This document shows, piece by piece, positions 49,008 to 61,465 of a DNA stretch of 64,000 nucleotides; the stretch's first letter is position 1, and each line of letters opens with the position of its first letter. Made by a program: the position numbers and the translations under genes. Location of the stretch: assembly GCF_020283565.1 (NCBI RefSeq), contig NC_060065.1, forward strand, positions 39,172,409 to 39,236,408. Reading direction: 5' to 3'. The stretch is from Trifolium pratense. Lineage: Eukaryota > Streptophyta > Magnoliopsida > Fabales > Fabaceae. The notes under the pieces were generated by a model that saw only the letters and a list, made by a program, of their open reading frames with translations, made no database searches and had not been told where the DNA came from.

Positions 49008-50806
49008 ATCATAGATGAAGGGTAAGTAGAAAAGCTAATTTTCAGAATGTAAGTAAACATTAGTAGAAACTGAAGCGTTTTTTGTACTAATCACATGGAA
49101 TGCTGGCTTCAGTATATAATCAAATGACAGTTTTTTCTTGATTTTTTGACCGAAGTGAAATGCCTTCACTTCTAAGGTATGGTTGAAAATGAATTTAGCT
49201 GGGTTAGTTTCTGTTTGGAACCTATCAATGAAATATGGGTGTACCTTGGTACCTAACAGGTTAAAGTTCAACTCACTCTATGCAGTCCTTTTTTTTAAGA
49301 AAGCTTCTGATTTTTGCTCAATCTTAGACCCCTTCCCCAAAGTGGAAGGGTCATTGCATGTCATATTGTTTTTTCTTTTATTTTTTGTTTAATGTTGTTT
49401 GTGGTCTGCTGTGCTAAGGTTTATTTTGTCTGCGACTGGTTTGTTGTTGTCATATTGCTTCATTTGCCACGCCAAAAGATTTTTGGGACACATACATGCT
49501 GCTGGTATGTTGTTGTCGCCATATTTGTTCTTCAAAGCACCCATCGCGACCAGCAACAAACCGTCACAAGAAACGCACAACCTTCGTAAGTAACGGGCCA
49601 TCATAAGCATCATGATTGGTGTTTAATTTAATAATTGAGGTAGTTAATTCTGTTTGAGCCTGACTATTAACATGCTCTCTTGGATGCAAGTATCACAAGG
49701 AGTATATATATGATCATTCTTTTGCATGTGAAACTAACATGCTTTCACTAGGCCAATTTCATTTGATCCTTCCAAATTTTTGTTAATTCAAGTGGTTTAC
49801 AATAAGAATTGAATGTTCAAGTGTCGATATTTAGAAAATAGAAGTTTTGTGGAGTTTTCTTGATGGATAAAATACTATCCTGTAATTAACTCCTAAAGTT
49901 TTCTTTTTAGACTGTCATTGCTCAACACATGCCATATTCATACAAGAATCGTAACGGGAGACCTTCAAATCACAAAAATGGTCTTGCACATACATGCTAT
50001 ATATTATATACTAGTATAATGTCAAGTACAATTACCTAATAAGTTTTTGTTTGTGATAGTGGGAGAACTCATAAACCTAATACTTTTAAGATTTTGGTTA
50101 CTCTTAATCAAATGTATTAATCTAACCTGACGAAACTTCCTCTCATGATGCAATATTGTCTAATTCTCTGCAGTCCACAAAAAGAATCCATTGATAAAGT
50201 CAAAGGGTGTTCATGTTATCATAAAAATGCTAATAGGTGACATTGTTAACGTATACTAGTAGATGGCAGTGTACAGTGTACTCACTGGTTTTTCAAATAG
50301 GGACACTTTTCAAGATCCCATTGAATGAAAAATGATAAAATTGTAAATAAAATAATCTAAATAAAAAATAAATAGGAAGAAAAAATAAGTATATTGGAAT
50401 TTGGTATCCCTTTATATAGGTATGGATGAGTAGTTGATACCTTTTAAATTTCCTTCATAAAAAATATTTAATTAATTTCTTGTGTAAGATAACTGAATTT
50501 TTCACTAAAAAAAAGTATAAATAAAAGGCCTCACTTTCAAATTTCGCTTTAAGCCTCGATCTAAGTTGGGTTAGCACTCTTTGAGATAAGAAGTAAACTT
50601 TCCCAACTAGAATATAACATCAAGGAGGCCAATGCTTTAGACTTTGTTTGCAAGTTTGAAGGAGATGGTAGAGTTTTGGAGGGAGAGAAGTGGTGGAAAA
50701 AATAAAGAAATCTTTCCCATTTTTAAGAGTGTTTTATAGAGAATGATAAATAAATGCTTATAATCAATATATTTTTAATTTCGAAAATATTATAACAACA
50801 TAGATT

Positions 50807-50944
50807 GAATTTGAAAAGTTCATATAAACCCTCCAAAATCTCCCTCCAATATGAATTTGAAAAGTTCATATAAACCCTCCAAAATCTCCCTCCAATATGA
50901 ATTTGAAAAATTCATATAAACCCTCCAAAATCTCCCTCCAATAC
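50807..50944. repeat. 46-bp minisatellite, three copies
   Basis: Units start GAATTTGAAAA at 50807, 50853 and 50899 and contain CCCTCCAAAATCTCCCTCCA. The first two are identical and the third has one or two changes. Confidence 0.95.
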
Positions 50945-51267
50945 AACTTTTAAGTTGCACCAAATTAAAAGAATTTTGAAAATAAAAGGATTTTGTATTG
51001 TGAAAAATAAATAAAATAAATTCTCCACTTGTTCCTTTTCTTTTTCTTTCCAAAACTCTCGTTTTCCTTTCAAACTCGCAAACAAAGCCTCATGGGATAA
51101 AGGAATCCTTAGTACCACTTGTATAGTTGTCAGCTTAATCTTTATTATGTATCTCAAATTCATTTCATTCTTTTTTTCAATAAATCCCCAGATTTTCTCT
51201 TATTGGACAATCCTATTCAAAAATACGTAAGACAGTAAATTTCATGAACAAAAATAAGTTTATACAT

Positions 51268-51370
51268 TGGGAGAGGCCGGAATCACTTGATGGTAGAACG
51301 GACCTCCCGAACCAGATTAAGTGGTCCAGTGGGCCAAATACGGGTGGTGGAAACAAAAAAAAAAAATTAA
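51268..51370 (+). mobile_element. Poly(A)-ended retroposon fragment
   Basis: GGGAGAGGCCGGAATCACTT, GTGGTCCAGTGGGCC and ACGGGTGGTGG precede a run of A. The non-LTR 3' end character is clear, but the family is not determined. Confidence 0.45.
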
Positions 51371-51453
51371 AAAAATAATAAGCATATTTATGACTAGCAA
51401 TTTGCAGAATGACAACTGTAACAATAAACTTGATTTATTTATTTATTTCAGCA

Positions 51454-51484
<31 letters not shown>

Positions 51485-51896
51485 CCAAAAAATGGACAAA
51501 ATGTTTATGCCAAACCACCAAACCATTATTTTGAAATGTAAATTAAAACTAATTCTACAATTTATAATGCATGAAGATGGTGATTTTAGTTAAATCTAAA
51601 AACTTGCTTAATTCCTCTATGGATTTTGCAATTCTTTCTGAATTTCTCTTCACAATGCATGGTTATGCAATGCAATCTATGCCACTAATAGCTACTTCTA
51701 CAGATCTATATATCCAAATATATGATGGCATAAAATTTTCAATAACTTCAGTGAACCTTAATGAACCTCTCCACACTATAATAACATATCTATAATGTTA
51801 AAACAGTGATTCAAACATAAATGGTTTAACAAAAAACATTACAATCTTTCCTACTCAAAAGCTTTGTTGAAACAACAAAAAACAAACTTCCAATTT

Positions 51897-54800
51897 TTAC
51901 TCTAAAATTTCTCCTTCCTCTTCATCGTAAATTTCTTCGTCTTCATTATCATTCCCATTTTCACTATCCTTTACAAAATTTTGAACTATTTTAAAATCAT
52001 GTTCAAGAACATCTTTTCCATCTTGCAAATGCTTTTTCCCACGATAAACTTCAGATTCCACTTCTTTAACCAAAACTGATGGATATACCAGTGGCTTACC
52101 AGGATAATCTTTGAAGAACGAATTCGCCGCCATGAACCTGAAAACCTGTAATAGGTAGCTTTTATCTCTCTTTATATCTGCACTCATGAGTTTCTGTAAT
52201 AAACTTGATTTCTTGTTTTCTAAGAAATCTTTGTCAGCAAGCTTCTGCTTCTTGTTATTCCGACTTCTTCTGGCTGGATTTCTCTTTCCATTGTTTCTTA
52301 ATTTCCTTCTGTCCGTAAATGTGTTATTCTGCTCTTCACTCTGAGGGCCTTGATTTGCACCATTCTTCAGGTAGTGTGAAGGTATTTCAGCAACTTCAAC
52401 TCCCAACTCAGCTTGCTTTGCTAAAACCTCCTTGAGCTGCAAAGATAAAATATGCTCAAGATAAACAATGGAAATTGATTTTACATCTTCCCGTGAAAAT
52501 TATTTCAAGGAAAACACAAAAAGGCATACTCCAAATTATTATGTTTTGGTTCTCTTAATAAGTGTGAATTGATTCTTTTTCCTAATAATTTGGGACGGGG
52601 GAGTATCAAGAAATGCAATTATTAGAAGAAAAGGAATGACTATTTTACCAAATTATCCTTACTATTAATGTGTTTTCCACTATCATAAATGCAAAGTAGA
52701 AGTAATGTTTTGGGAGTAGTGTACATAGTATTAATTAGAGGGTATAATTGGAAAGAAACAATTAGCATTGAATTGAAAATTGAAAATGACATTCATTTTG
52801 AAACAACATTTTTTCCTAAAGTGACAAATTTTGAAATGGAGGGAGTCTATTTTTTTAACGAAAGAAATAATAGTACTTGATTAGCACTCAATAGATTAAC
52901 AAAACCAAATGTGGAAATATTAGTATATCATAGTGGAAAGTACTATATGGTAAAAAAAGCCATCACTCTAATATGTATACCTGTCGTTGTAAGACCTCTC
53001 TATCAATGACCTTGTAGCCTTGCGATGTTGATGGTTCAGAATGCTTCAGCAAGTAGTAGTTCAGTTATTACTTATCAAACAATAACATTGATAATAGGCG
53101 ATAATATTTTAATAAACACAAAGCACATAGAGTAGTTTGTATGAAACCTTTTCAATTTTTCCTCTGGAGGAAGGGTGATTCTTCTTCCGTGCCTCACGCC
53201 ATTGTTGAATTTCTTGCTCAGAATAATTCGGAGTAAAGGATCTAACCATTCAAAAAATAAAACAAGTGTTAACAGATTGTCGGTACAAAGGGAAAATTTA
53301 CTAAATTAAGTTCAAGAAAACAAACCAAGTAGAAAAAAGATCAAACTATAACTTGATGAGGAAATAGTACAGTACATGACTTCTAAATTAGCACCACAAA
53401 TGACATCTATGTTTTGTTTGGTTGGTTGGTTAAAATCTTAGTTTGGTACCAAAATCGTGAAAGCTCTCAACCAGTGAAACATAATTCACTTCTCCCACCC
53501 GAACACTGCAAATTGATACCTGTGTACCAAATAGCCTGAAAGGCTGAAACTGCTAATCGGTACACCTGTGTACCAAATATAGAGGTACCTTTTGAGAATA
53601 GGTTCTTGAACATTCACCATGTAATTCATAAAATTGACAAGCCGGTGAGTGGAGATGGAAGCAAACCCTCAGTGCATTCTGACTATGTAGATGTACCACA
53701 CAAACCTAATAGCATTCTGACTATGTATACCCCCAGTGCCAATACTCTATAAGGTTATGTGCCGCAAATACATACTATAGACAGAGAGTATTGCGAACCT
53801 AGTAACTATGACCTCAACCTTGTTAGCTGAAGGTAGTGTGTTAGTTATTCAAATTTTAATAGACTACCATACTTCATGGATTAAAAATGGTTTACTATAC
53901 AAAAATTTATATGTTAATCTACATAAGTTGCAAATTTAAATTTATTGGGTGGGATAGTTGGGGCTCCCCTCTAATTAGAGGCATTTGATTTCATCACTTT
54001 TTACGTGAGAACTTTTTCTCAAGTTAATTCATCATGAATACTCGTTCCTATTCCTAACTATCTACCTTTAGATAAAGATAAATAATTAACTTGCTAACAT
54101 GATTTTTTTGGGAGCTATAGTCACAAATCAGGAGGCAAGTAAATGTAATTTCGATGAAGCCTATCCAGTATCCGCCTCCAATTATGATTTAAAACGTAAA
54201 TATCTTAAGATGTAAACATAGTGACTAGTGAAAGAATAAAAAATTGGATATAAGGCCGCAGCATCGAGGATTATATACCAAAATCTCAAATAGATTGCAA
54301 GAAACATTCTACAAACTTTTTGTAAATTTCCCATTTACATTTTGCTATTAAAAAAAAAAGTATGTAAAGCTTTCCTAAAATTTAAAGAAAAATATTATCT
54401 ACTAGGAGCAGACTCAAAACTTGTCTTGTTCAAAGGGGAACAAGGGGCCTGTTTGGATTGCTATAGAAATAGCTTACGTAAGCTTATACATAAATGTTTA
54501 TCATGATAAGAGTTTGTGCTATAAGCTTCAAATAAGTTTGTTTATCCAAAGATGGCCTAGTTCATTGGCAGACAGCTTTTCGTCGACACTACTTTACAAT
54601 GTAATAAACAAGTAAAAACGAAACGAAATCAGACTTTTTAAAACTAAAAAAATCTGCAATCATCATTAAGAAGAAACCCCAATGTAAAGCAGTTGAATTA
54701 AAGCAATGAAAGCAAGTAAAAGATTGGTAAGAAATGACTCGAAAGTCGACCAATGTTAAACCTACTTTTTTGGTTCCTGCTGAAGTTCCTCAGAATTTAA

Positions 54801-56342
54801 ACCAAAATTTCCTGCTCTCTCATTACTGGGACCTGCTTTTGTTACAAACGTTAGTCTAACAGCAGAAAATTGTTTTCATCTCGGTACCGAGCAGTAGAGA
54901 CTAGAGAGTTCAAACCTTTGCCTTTAATATGTTCGTTTGGAAACCCCGTTTTCCTATTTCCTTTGTTGTTATCACGGAATTTAGACTTCTGGAACCTACA
55001 TGAATTGGACAATGATTGCAAATCACAGTAAAACCATGTAAGTCATTGAATTGTCCACACAATAAACCAAGAGTATGATAAAAGTTAGAAGAAAATAACA
55101 TACCCTCCTTGAGATCCACCTCTATTTTGTTTATTTTTGAAGTTTTTGTTTGGCGATCCTTTCCAGTTAGAGTTTGCAAAATTAGTATTGATGTTGCTAT
55201 TAGGATTTTCCTGCAGCAATAATTCAGAGTTGCGTTAAATTAAATCCATTTACATTTATAGATAGCATATCAACAGACTTGACTAATACACAATGAAAAA
55301 GTGTTGTCAATCGCGGATCACAGAAAACAGCAGTTTGTTCAACTTTAAATTTGACTACACTATAGAGCTAGGGCACTGCTATAGCCTATAGCCGAATAGT
55401 TGCTATTTGACAAAACTTTGTACTAAATTGCATATCACAACACAATAACAGTTTGTTAAGATTTTTCTAGTCTATAGTGCTATAGCCGCTATTTGACAAC
55501 ACTGCAACAAAAATACTGAAACACATCCATTTCAAAAATACCTGTGAATGTGAATTCCTAAACGCAGAACTTTGAGTATTATTTGAATTTTGTGGCACAG
55601 AACTGTTCCCTTGCAACTGCTGAGGTGGAAAAGGTCCACCTGATACAAAACCATTCGTGTTCCCATTTGCCGGAACCCGATTCTTCTCATTCGGATTAAT
55701 CTGTGGCCTAACTTGATTTCCAGGCACAACACCAAACTGAGGGTTTCCAGAAAACATTGGATTTTGAGGAACCATAGCATGATTCCCTTGATTAGGAAAC
55801 CCAAACATAGGGTTCGGGTTAGGGTTAGGGTTAGGGTTAGGACCATTATTCATACCATAAGGAACACCTTGAGAAGGGTTTTGCCTTTGCATTTGCATAG
55901 GTAACTGTTGATTCATATTCTGCATTGGATATGATACAGGTGGACAAAATTGACCATTTGGCACATTCATATTCATGTTCATATTCATATTAGGTTGTTG
56001 AAGCAAATTCAAAAGATTTTGTGCTAAAATTTGCCCTTGAATTGGAGTAAAATTCATCTGTGGTGCTGCATTATGCATAGGAAACATTGGATTATTATTA
56101 TTATAATTTGCATTATTTTGAGGAGCTAAACCACCCATTTGAGGCATGTGTAACTGATTTGGAGCATTCATGAAAGGTTGTGGTTGTGGTGGTGGTGGTT
56201 GCATGTTTGGTATAAAGGGTTGCATAAAGTTTTGATTTTGATAATTTCCAGCAACACCCATTTGAGGATGATGATTGTTTGGAGGATTTGAGAAATTGGG
56301 TGGGGGATTTGAGAAATTGGGGGGTGTATTATGATTAGACAT
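51897..56342 (-). CDS. NUFIP: NUFIP-like protein (box C/D snoRNP assembly factor)
   Basis: Seven coding exons on the minus strand (56342-55542, 55210-55104, 54995-54916, 54835-54766, 53241-53148, 53043-52981, 52436-51897) join with consistent phases into 584 residues. Exon 1 encodes a Pro/Asn/Gln/Met-rich low-complexity region. The NUFIP1 signature sits at about residues 281-315 (NWKGSPNKNF, NRGGSQGGFQKSKF). After a linker with YSEQEIQQWREARKKNHP, the motif LGVEVAEIPSHYL is followed by a basic stretch and an acidic end (EEEGEILE). By family, the protein binds the SNU13/15.5K-type snoRNP protein and bridges to the R2TP assembly machinery in the nucleolus. The introns hold a Stowaway-like MITE and a dispersed repeat. 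The gene looks intact. The donor of exon 4 (AAAAAA/GTAGGT) was chosen because it keeps the frame. Confidence 0.87.
52529..52853. mobile_element. Stowaway-like MITE sequence in a NUFIP intron
   Basis: TACTCCAAATTATT at 52527 and GGGACGGGGGAGTA ending at 52605 form one candidate 75-bp element with TA flanks. A further GAAATGGAGGGAGT near 52850 could be the true right end of a longer element. Which ends belong together is uncertain. Confidence 0.45.
55300..55505. repeat. Dispersed repeat, copy 2 (GTTGTCAA...GCTATTTGACAACACT)
   Basis: It starts AGTGTTGTCAATCGCGGATC and ends GCCGCTATTTGACAACACT, so the ends form an imperfect inverted repeat. The same family occurs at 22210-22380 in another intron. 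It resembles a legume MITE, but no clear target duplication was found. Confidence 0.6.
55810..55840 (-). repeat. Hexanucleotide array encoding Pro-Asn repeats in NUFIP
   Basis: Four to five tandem GGGTTA units on the plus strand read as CCTAAC codon pairs, encoding (Pro-Asn)n inside exon 1. Confidence 0.9.
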
Positions 56343-59300
56343 GGTGTAAATAGAAAAAATTCAAGTTTTTTTTTTTGTTTTGAATTGAAAGAGTGTGTGT
56401 GGTTTCAAGAAGTGAATAGTGAGAAAGTAAAGAACTCACAAAAGGGTTACAGTAAGGAACTTGAGGCACGGCGGTGATGGTGGCTGATGGAGGCGGTGGA
56501 GTTCATATTTTAGGGTGCGGCCAGATGATTGAGCAGTAAAGGGATGAAGTTGCTATGCTCTGTTTTGAGTTCCTCGAGAAAGAATGTGGCTACTGGTTAT
56601 CAGAGAGTTGATGTTGTGATGGAGGAGCAGAGGGAGGAGCGGTGGAGGTCGAGTGGAGGGCAGTACGGAGGAGCGGCGGCGGTGGGTGTATGAATATATA
56701 TCAAATAAGAACGGATTATGAAAAGAAGAAAAAGAAAAGGGTTCGATTTTGTTCACCTAATGGGAGGACTGTTTTGACCTCTCATAAAAATTGAAAAGCT
56801 CTAATTAATCTTCAAGAGAAAAATACTAGAGTCAAATACCCTTAAAATTTTAAAATTCATAAATACTTTCATGTATGTGTCACATTACAGGGAGGATACA
56901 CGTCATCTTTTATATTATAAGCTTGTATACACAAGCAAATCCTAAACCCTAATTTGTTTTCTCTATTTTCCCTCCATTTTATCTTGCAATTTTTATTAAA
57001 AAATAATACAATTTTGTCTTGACTAGGATTCGAACTTGCAATCCTTCAATGGGTGGCAATATTTCCAACCACTATGGCAAGTATACCAATTATGATTAAA
57101 ATTATGTGCAATAATTGATAAGCACCATCAATTTTAAAAGTATATCATATTAAAATTATTGTTGACTATATTATTTATCACGAAATATTTTTATGTCTTT
57201 CTTGAACAATATTTTTTTTTCTACCGGATCATAAATTTAGAGAATAATTATCATGTGAGATTTGGAAAGTTATTATCACGTGTAATTTGGAAAGTTATTA
57301 TCAAACTCAATTCTACTAAATCAATTTTTTTTGCAATACAACCAAACACAACCATGGTCATGTCACTAATCACATTCATTATTTTGATTTTAACATTGCA
57401 GATTTAATATTAACCGATGATCAATTGATATAATATGCACTAGCAGACCAATTGTTATTTAAATCATGTCCACAAAGTGTTAAGCTCCATCAACTTTCAT
57501 AGGAAAGATTTCATACGACAATTAAGCACCATCAATTTTCATTGCACAATTTAAACAATTAAAAACCAATAATTTCTTATATTATAAGCTTGCTAACATA
57601 AGCTAACCCTAAACCAAATTTTTCCCCCTCTCATTTTATCTTTCTTTTTATTGCAGCTTTATATTAAAAAAATACAGATTTGTCATCGAACCTGCATCCC
57701 TTACTTACAATAAAATCTTTCAACCGCTAAATCATGTGCTTCAATTATGAAAGAATTTAGCAATCCTAATATGTTAACCCTGTTTTCAATAAATTTGAAC
57801 GGCGGAATTAATCACAATTTTTATTTATTTATGGATGTCTACTTAAGTTTATGTTCTTGATTATGTCTTTAATTTTTTTTTAACCTTTAATTATCATCAA
57901 TTTTTTAACCTTTAGTTATCAACAATTTTTTTTAATAAGTAAACAAAACGACGGGGTTCCAAAATTATTTAAAAAATATATAAAATATAAAATAAGCACA
58001 TAAACAAATATAGAATAATTAGTCCATGAAATTCCCTATACTACTCTTATTGAAAATGCTCTTAGAATTTTTGTATTTTATTTTTTATTATTACATATTA
58101 CACCTAATTAGACTCATGCGGTGCATGGGTCAAAGTTCTAGTAGGAGAGGTAATTGACTAAAATTTGTAAAATTGGGGGGCTGATTAATTGAAATTAGAG
58201 CAATTAGCCCATTAGCTTTGCAAATTTTAGTCAATTATCTCGTGTTGTATCCTAATCAATTACCCCTGTGACATGACACCATATTGGTAGGTGTCACATA
58301 TGCGGTTAACTGTCACGTCATCAAAATAGACGAAGTAAACGAGACAGAGGCAATTTGATTGACGTTTTATAATTTTAGGAGTATTTGTCTATTTTCAAAT
58401 TTCACGGGGTATTTGACAAATTTTAAAATTTCATGAGATATTTGACATTTCAAAAATAGTCCTTACAAAATTAAAGTGCGTGTATTGGGTTGGAATTTTA
58501 TGAGACATTTTAGCAAAAAAAGTCTTGATGATTTTAAGAGATTTTGTTGGATTATATTGATTTTGTGAGATTTTAAAGACTTTTTTATATGACTTTTTAC
58601 GATCAATTTTTTTAATAAATAATAAGATTTTTGGTGCAATAAAAAAGAGTAAATCAAAAAAGATAATAATAAATAAATTATAAGATTTGAATAATGTGTT
58701 TATTTCACAAATTTGTTAGTACATCGTCTTGTTCTATCTCTTTTGTTAATTGAATAAAGATGAAGAAAAAAAAATCAATAAAAAAAAACCGATAAATAAA
58801 AAACGTTGGGGTTGAAAAGTGTATTGGGTTATCAAGCGGTGAACGTGGATGAATAGGTATCTGAACAATTGTCCATAGTTAAGTAGATTAACAGCAAGCT
58901 GTGAAAGAGGATTAATAGTTACATGAACAATTGTTCATAGCCATTGATATCGATAATATATGAACAATAGCGAGCAACAAAAGTTGTGAGAAAAAATAAA
59001 TGATTTTGGTATTCACTACCACTCCCTTACGACAGAAATAAGTCTTGAGAGTTTGTCTGAGATTGTTGAATGATTCTAGTATTTATATTTTTAATTAAAA
59101 AGTCTTACGAAATTCACTCACAAAAGAATCCTTCAAAATTTATATAATTTTGAATACCGACAAACATTTTATAAGTCTTAAGAAATCTCAATTAAATACC
59201 AACAGATTTCGCTCCCTTAAAAATTGTCTTAATTGAATTTCATAAGACTTATTTATATTTTATAAAAGTCTTAATTGAATACCATATGACTTTTTTATTC

Positions 59301-59877
59301 TTAAAAAGTCTTTTAAAATCTATTGAAATTGCAATTGAATACACCCTCTTAGTTTGTCAAAAGTAAAAATATTACTTATTTTAATGCAACAAGATTTTAT
59401 TATAATAAAAAAAATCTTTTAAAATTTCAATTCAATACAATCCTCTAAATAAATTTGGCATTTGATAAGACGTTTAGGTCCTACGTAAATTTTTTCGGAT
59501 AGTCAGTAGTCTAACAGTCAGTAAAAAAAAATTTGTTTTTTCTTCTTCTTGTAATATGTTTTTTTTAACATATCTATAATCTGTTTTTTTTAAACATATC
59601 TATAATTTATTTTGTTGTTTTATTTCTTAAATTCAGTGATAAACAATTTTATTACTACATATCAATTGCCAAAATGTTTTCATTGCTATCATCTCTCTTT
59701 TATATGTTCTAAATAATCATTCTCGCCCTATTTTATATTTATTGATGCTTTTTTTGTTGTTGTAATCAAACACATAACACCATTGGATCCAAATTCAATA
59801 ATTGACTTGGAGGAGTACGTTAATTATTGTCGGATCAAGTATAATAAAAAATGTTTAAAATGATTTTGGGGATAAAG
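56343..59877. other. Repeat-rich intergenic stretch
   Basis: No gene is recognised. The first 400 bp should hold the NUFIP promoter. About 56905-57110 and 57575-57765 are diverged copies of one repeat: both have TTATATTATAAGCTTG, then CCTAAACC, a TTTTATCTT tract, and a retroposon-like stretch with CGAACTTGCAATCC or CGAACCTGCATCCC. A further candidate element spans about 58480-59348. Confidence 0.55.
58480..59348. mobile_element. Candidate DNA-transposon-derived element with imperfect TIRs
   Basis: The left end has GTGTATTGGGTTGGAATTTTA and the right end, reversed, GGGTGTATTCAATTGCAATTT. Both are followed by repeated AAGTCTT/AAGACTT words. The ends are imperfect and no target duplication was found. 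Confidence 0.35.
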
Positions 59878-60967
59878 GGATTTTTTTTTTACCCCTACAA
59901 TTATACCTCTACCCCAACACATCAATTTATTTTCCAATTTTACCCTTTATTTTTTTTTGGTAAAATAAGTTTACTCTTTTTTTGTCTCACCCCATCATCT
60001 CTCCCAAGATCATCACCGCCACCCTCGCCCTTTTCTTATAACTTGTTAAGTGGCACCATTCCCGATGATTTTGGCAACATGCATTCACCTGTGTATCTTG
60101 GTCTCTCCAACAATAGACTAGAAGGCAAGATCCCAAAATCAATTGGGAATATATGCACCTTGGAGTCAGTTTATGCTGATGAGAACCAGTTGAGTGGAGA
60201 GATTTCAGATTTTATCAGCCATAGTAACAATTCCCACTGCATTGGAAATGTATCCTCATTGTAAGAACTCTGGTTATCAGATAATCAGATTTCAATCCTC
60301 TCATCTCTTTCTCCTTCCTCAAGGGTGAGTTTGTTTCTTCATTAAATCCTTTACTTGTGGTTAAAATAGTGAAAATCCCAATTTCTATTTTGGAACCCTA
60401 ACTTTGCTCAATGATAAAAATCTAAAATTTATCATTTTTTTGTGTTGCTATTTTATTTTTAAATTCACTTCTTTTCAACTTTTGGTTTGGAATAAGTTGA
60501 TGAAATTGAGAGTTTTTCAGCTTAAGAAAATTGGTCTTACGAAAATTTTCAGCTTTAGTGACAGTTTGTCTGTCACTAAAACCTTTAGTGAAAAACTCCA
60601 CCGAGAAATAACAAACCGAAGTACTTTGAATAAACAGTTCCGGTACTTTTTTTTGACTTATAGTGACAGACAAAACTGTCACTAAAAGTTAAATTTATTT
60701 TGAAATATGAACCGAATTACTTTGAAAAAGAAGGAGATCCGGTAAGAAATAACGAACCGGATTACTTTGAAAAAGAGTTCCGATAATATAGATGAAAATG
60801 AGATCTATATACAGATTGTTTACTTTTAGTGACAGTTTTTCTGTCACTATAAGTCAAATTTCTTGTAAACTCAAATGATAAAGGATAAAATTATTCTAAG
60901 GGTAAAATTGGAAAATAAACTGATGTGTTGGGGTAGAGGTATAATTGTTGGGGTAGAAAAAAAAATG
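59878..60967. mobile_element. Pack-type transposon carrying an LRR gene fragment
   Basis: Inverted ends of about 85 bp share CAATTATACCTCTACCCCAA, ACACATCA, TTTATTTTCCAATTTTACCC (59890-59955 and the complement at 60895-60960). Outside them is a perfect 13-bp direct repeat TTTTGGGGATAAA (59865-59877 and 60968-60980), which may be or contain the target duplication. The interior holds part of a receptor-like LRR gene and several AGTGACAG/CTGTCACT palindromes, but no transposase. Structure fits a Pack-MULE or similar element; the duplication is longer than the usual 9-11 bp. Confidence 0.7.
60020..60323 (+). pseudogene. Captured LRR receptor-like protein fragment
   Basis: The frame reads [39 protein letters not shown] and [11 protein letters not shown], three plant-type extracellular leucine-rich repeats with the LxGxIP spacing. 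It then reaches a TAA where related sequences would have Gln (SSL-stop-ELWLSDNQIS), and homology stops soon after, near a GGTGAG. There is no signal peptide, transmembrane segment or kinase. It is a gene scrap inside the transposon, similar in style to legume RLP genes. Confidence 0.75.
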
Positions 60968-61465
60968 TTTTGGGGATAAAAAGTAATTTAGGGGTAATTT
61001 AGGGATTTTTTTTTGCCACAAAGCCCAAATCTGAAGCCCATGTTTTAACTTATTCCCTACTCTTCTTCTCTCTCATATGTACCCTCAAACTTCACAGAAC
61101 CAAAATTATAACACTTTCTCTTTCTTACTCGCTCTCTCTTTCTACTTCGTTCCTTCTCAGGTTAAATTTTCCTTCGTTTTCTCACTATTTTCCATTCCTT
61201 TCTCATCTTTCAAATTGATCGAATCAATCGATCTCCATTATCTTTACTTTTCAACTTGCTTAATTCAAATTTTCTTTAAAAAAATCAATTTTTTTTTTTA
61301 CTAGGGCTGGTGGGTATGAAAATCGATATTTTTTTAGTGTTTTTCAAATTGAATTGTTTTTTGTTATTATTTTTGTAAAATAAGATTATTTTTTTTTCCA
61401 TTGTTCATTGTGATTTTAAGGTTGTTTTGTTTTTACAGGTTGTTGTTATTTGTGAGTGATATATC

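Larger units (their letters stand above)
49008..51896. other. Intergenic stretch
   Basis: No gene is recognised. It contains the 3' flank of the DCD gene, a 46-bp minisatellite (50807-50944), a poly(A)-ended retroposon fragment (about 51268-51370) and a (TA)n tract (51454-51480). Confidence 0.6.

Noticed and set aside
50807..50944. CRISPR-like array
   Set aside because: Direct tandem repeats without spacers in a plant genome.
55810..55840. TTAGGG-like array as an interstitial telomere
   Set aside because: It lies in frame in a Pro-Asn repeat of NUFIP exon 1. The usual plant telomere unit is TTTAGGG, and there are only four to five units.
59851..60264. 137-codon frame as an LRR gene
   Set aside because: Its first part is transposon terminal sequence. 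The LRR part is a fragment ending in a nonsense codon, without signal peptide or membrane segment.
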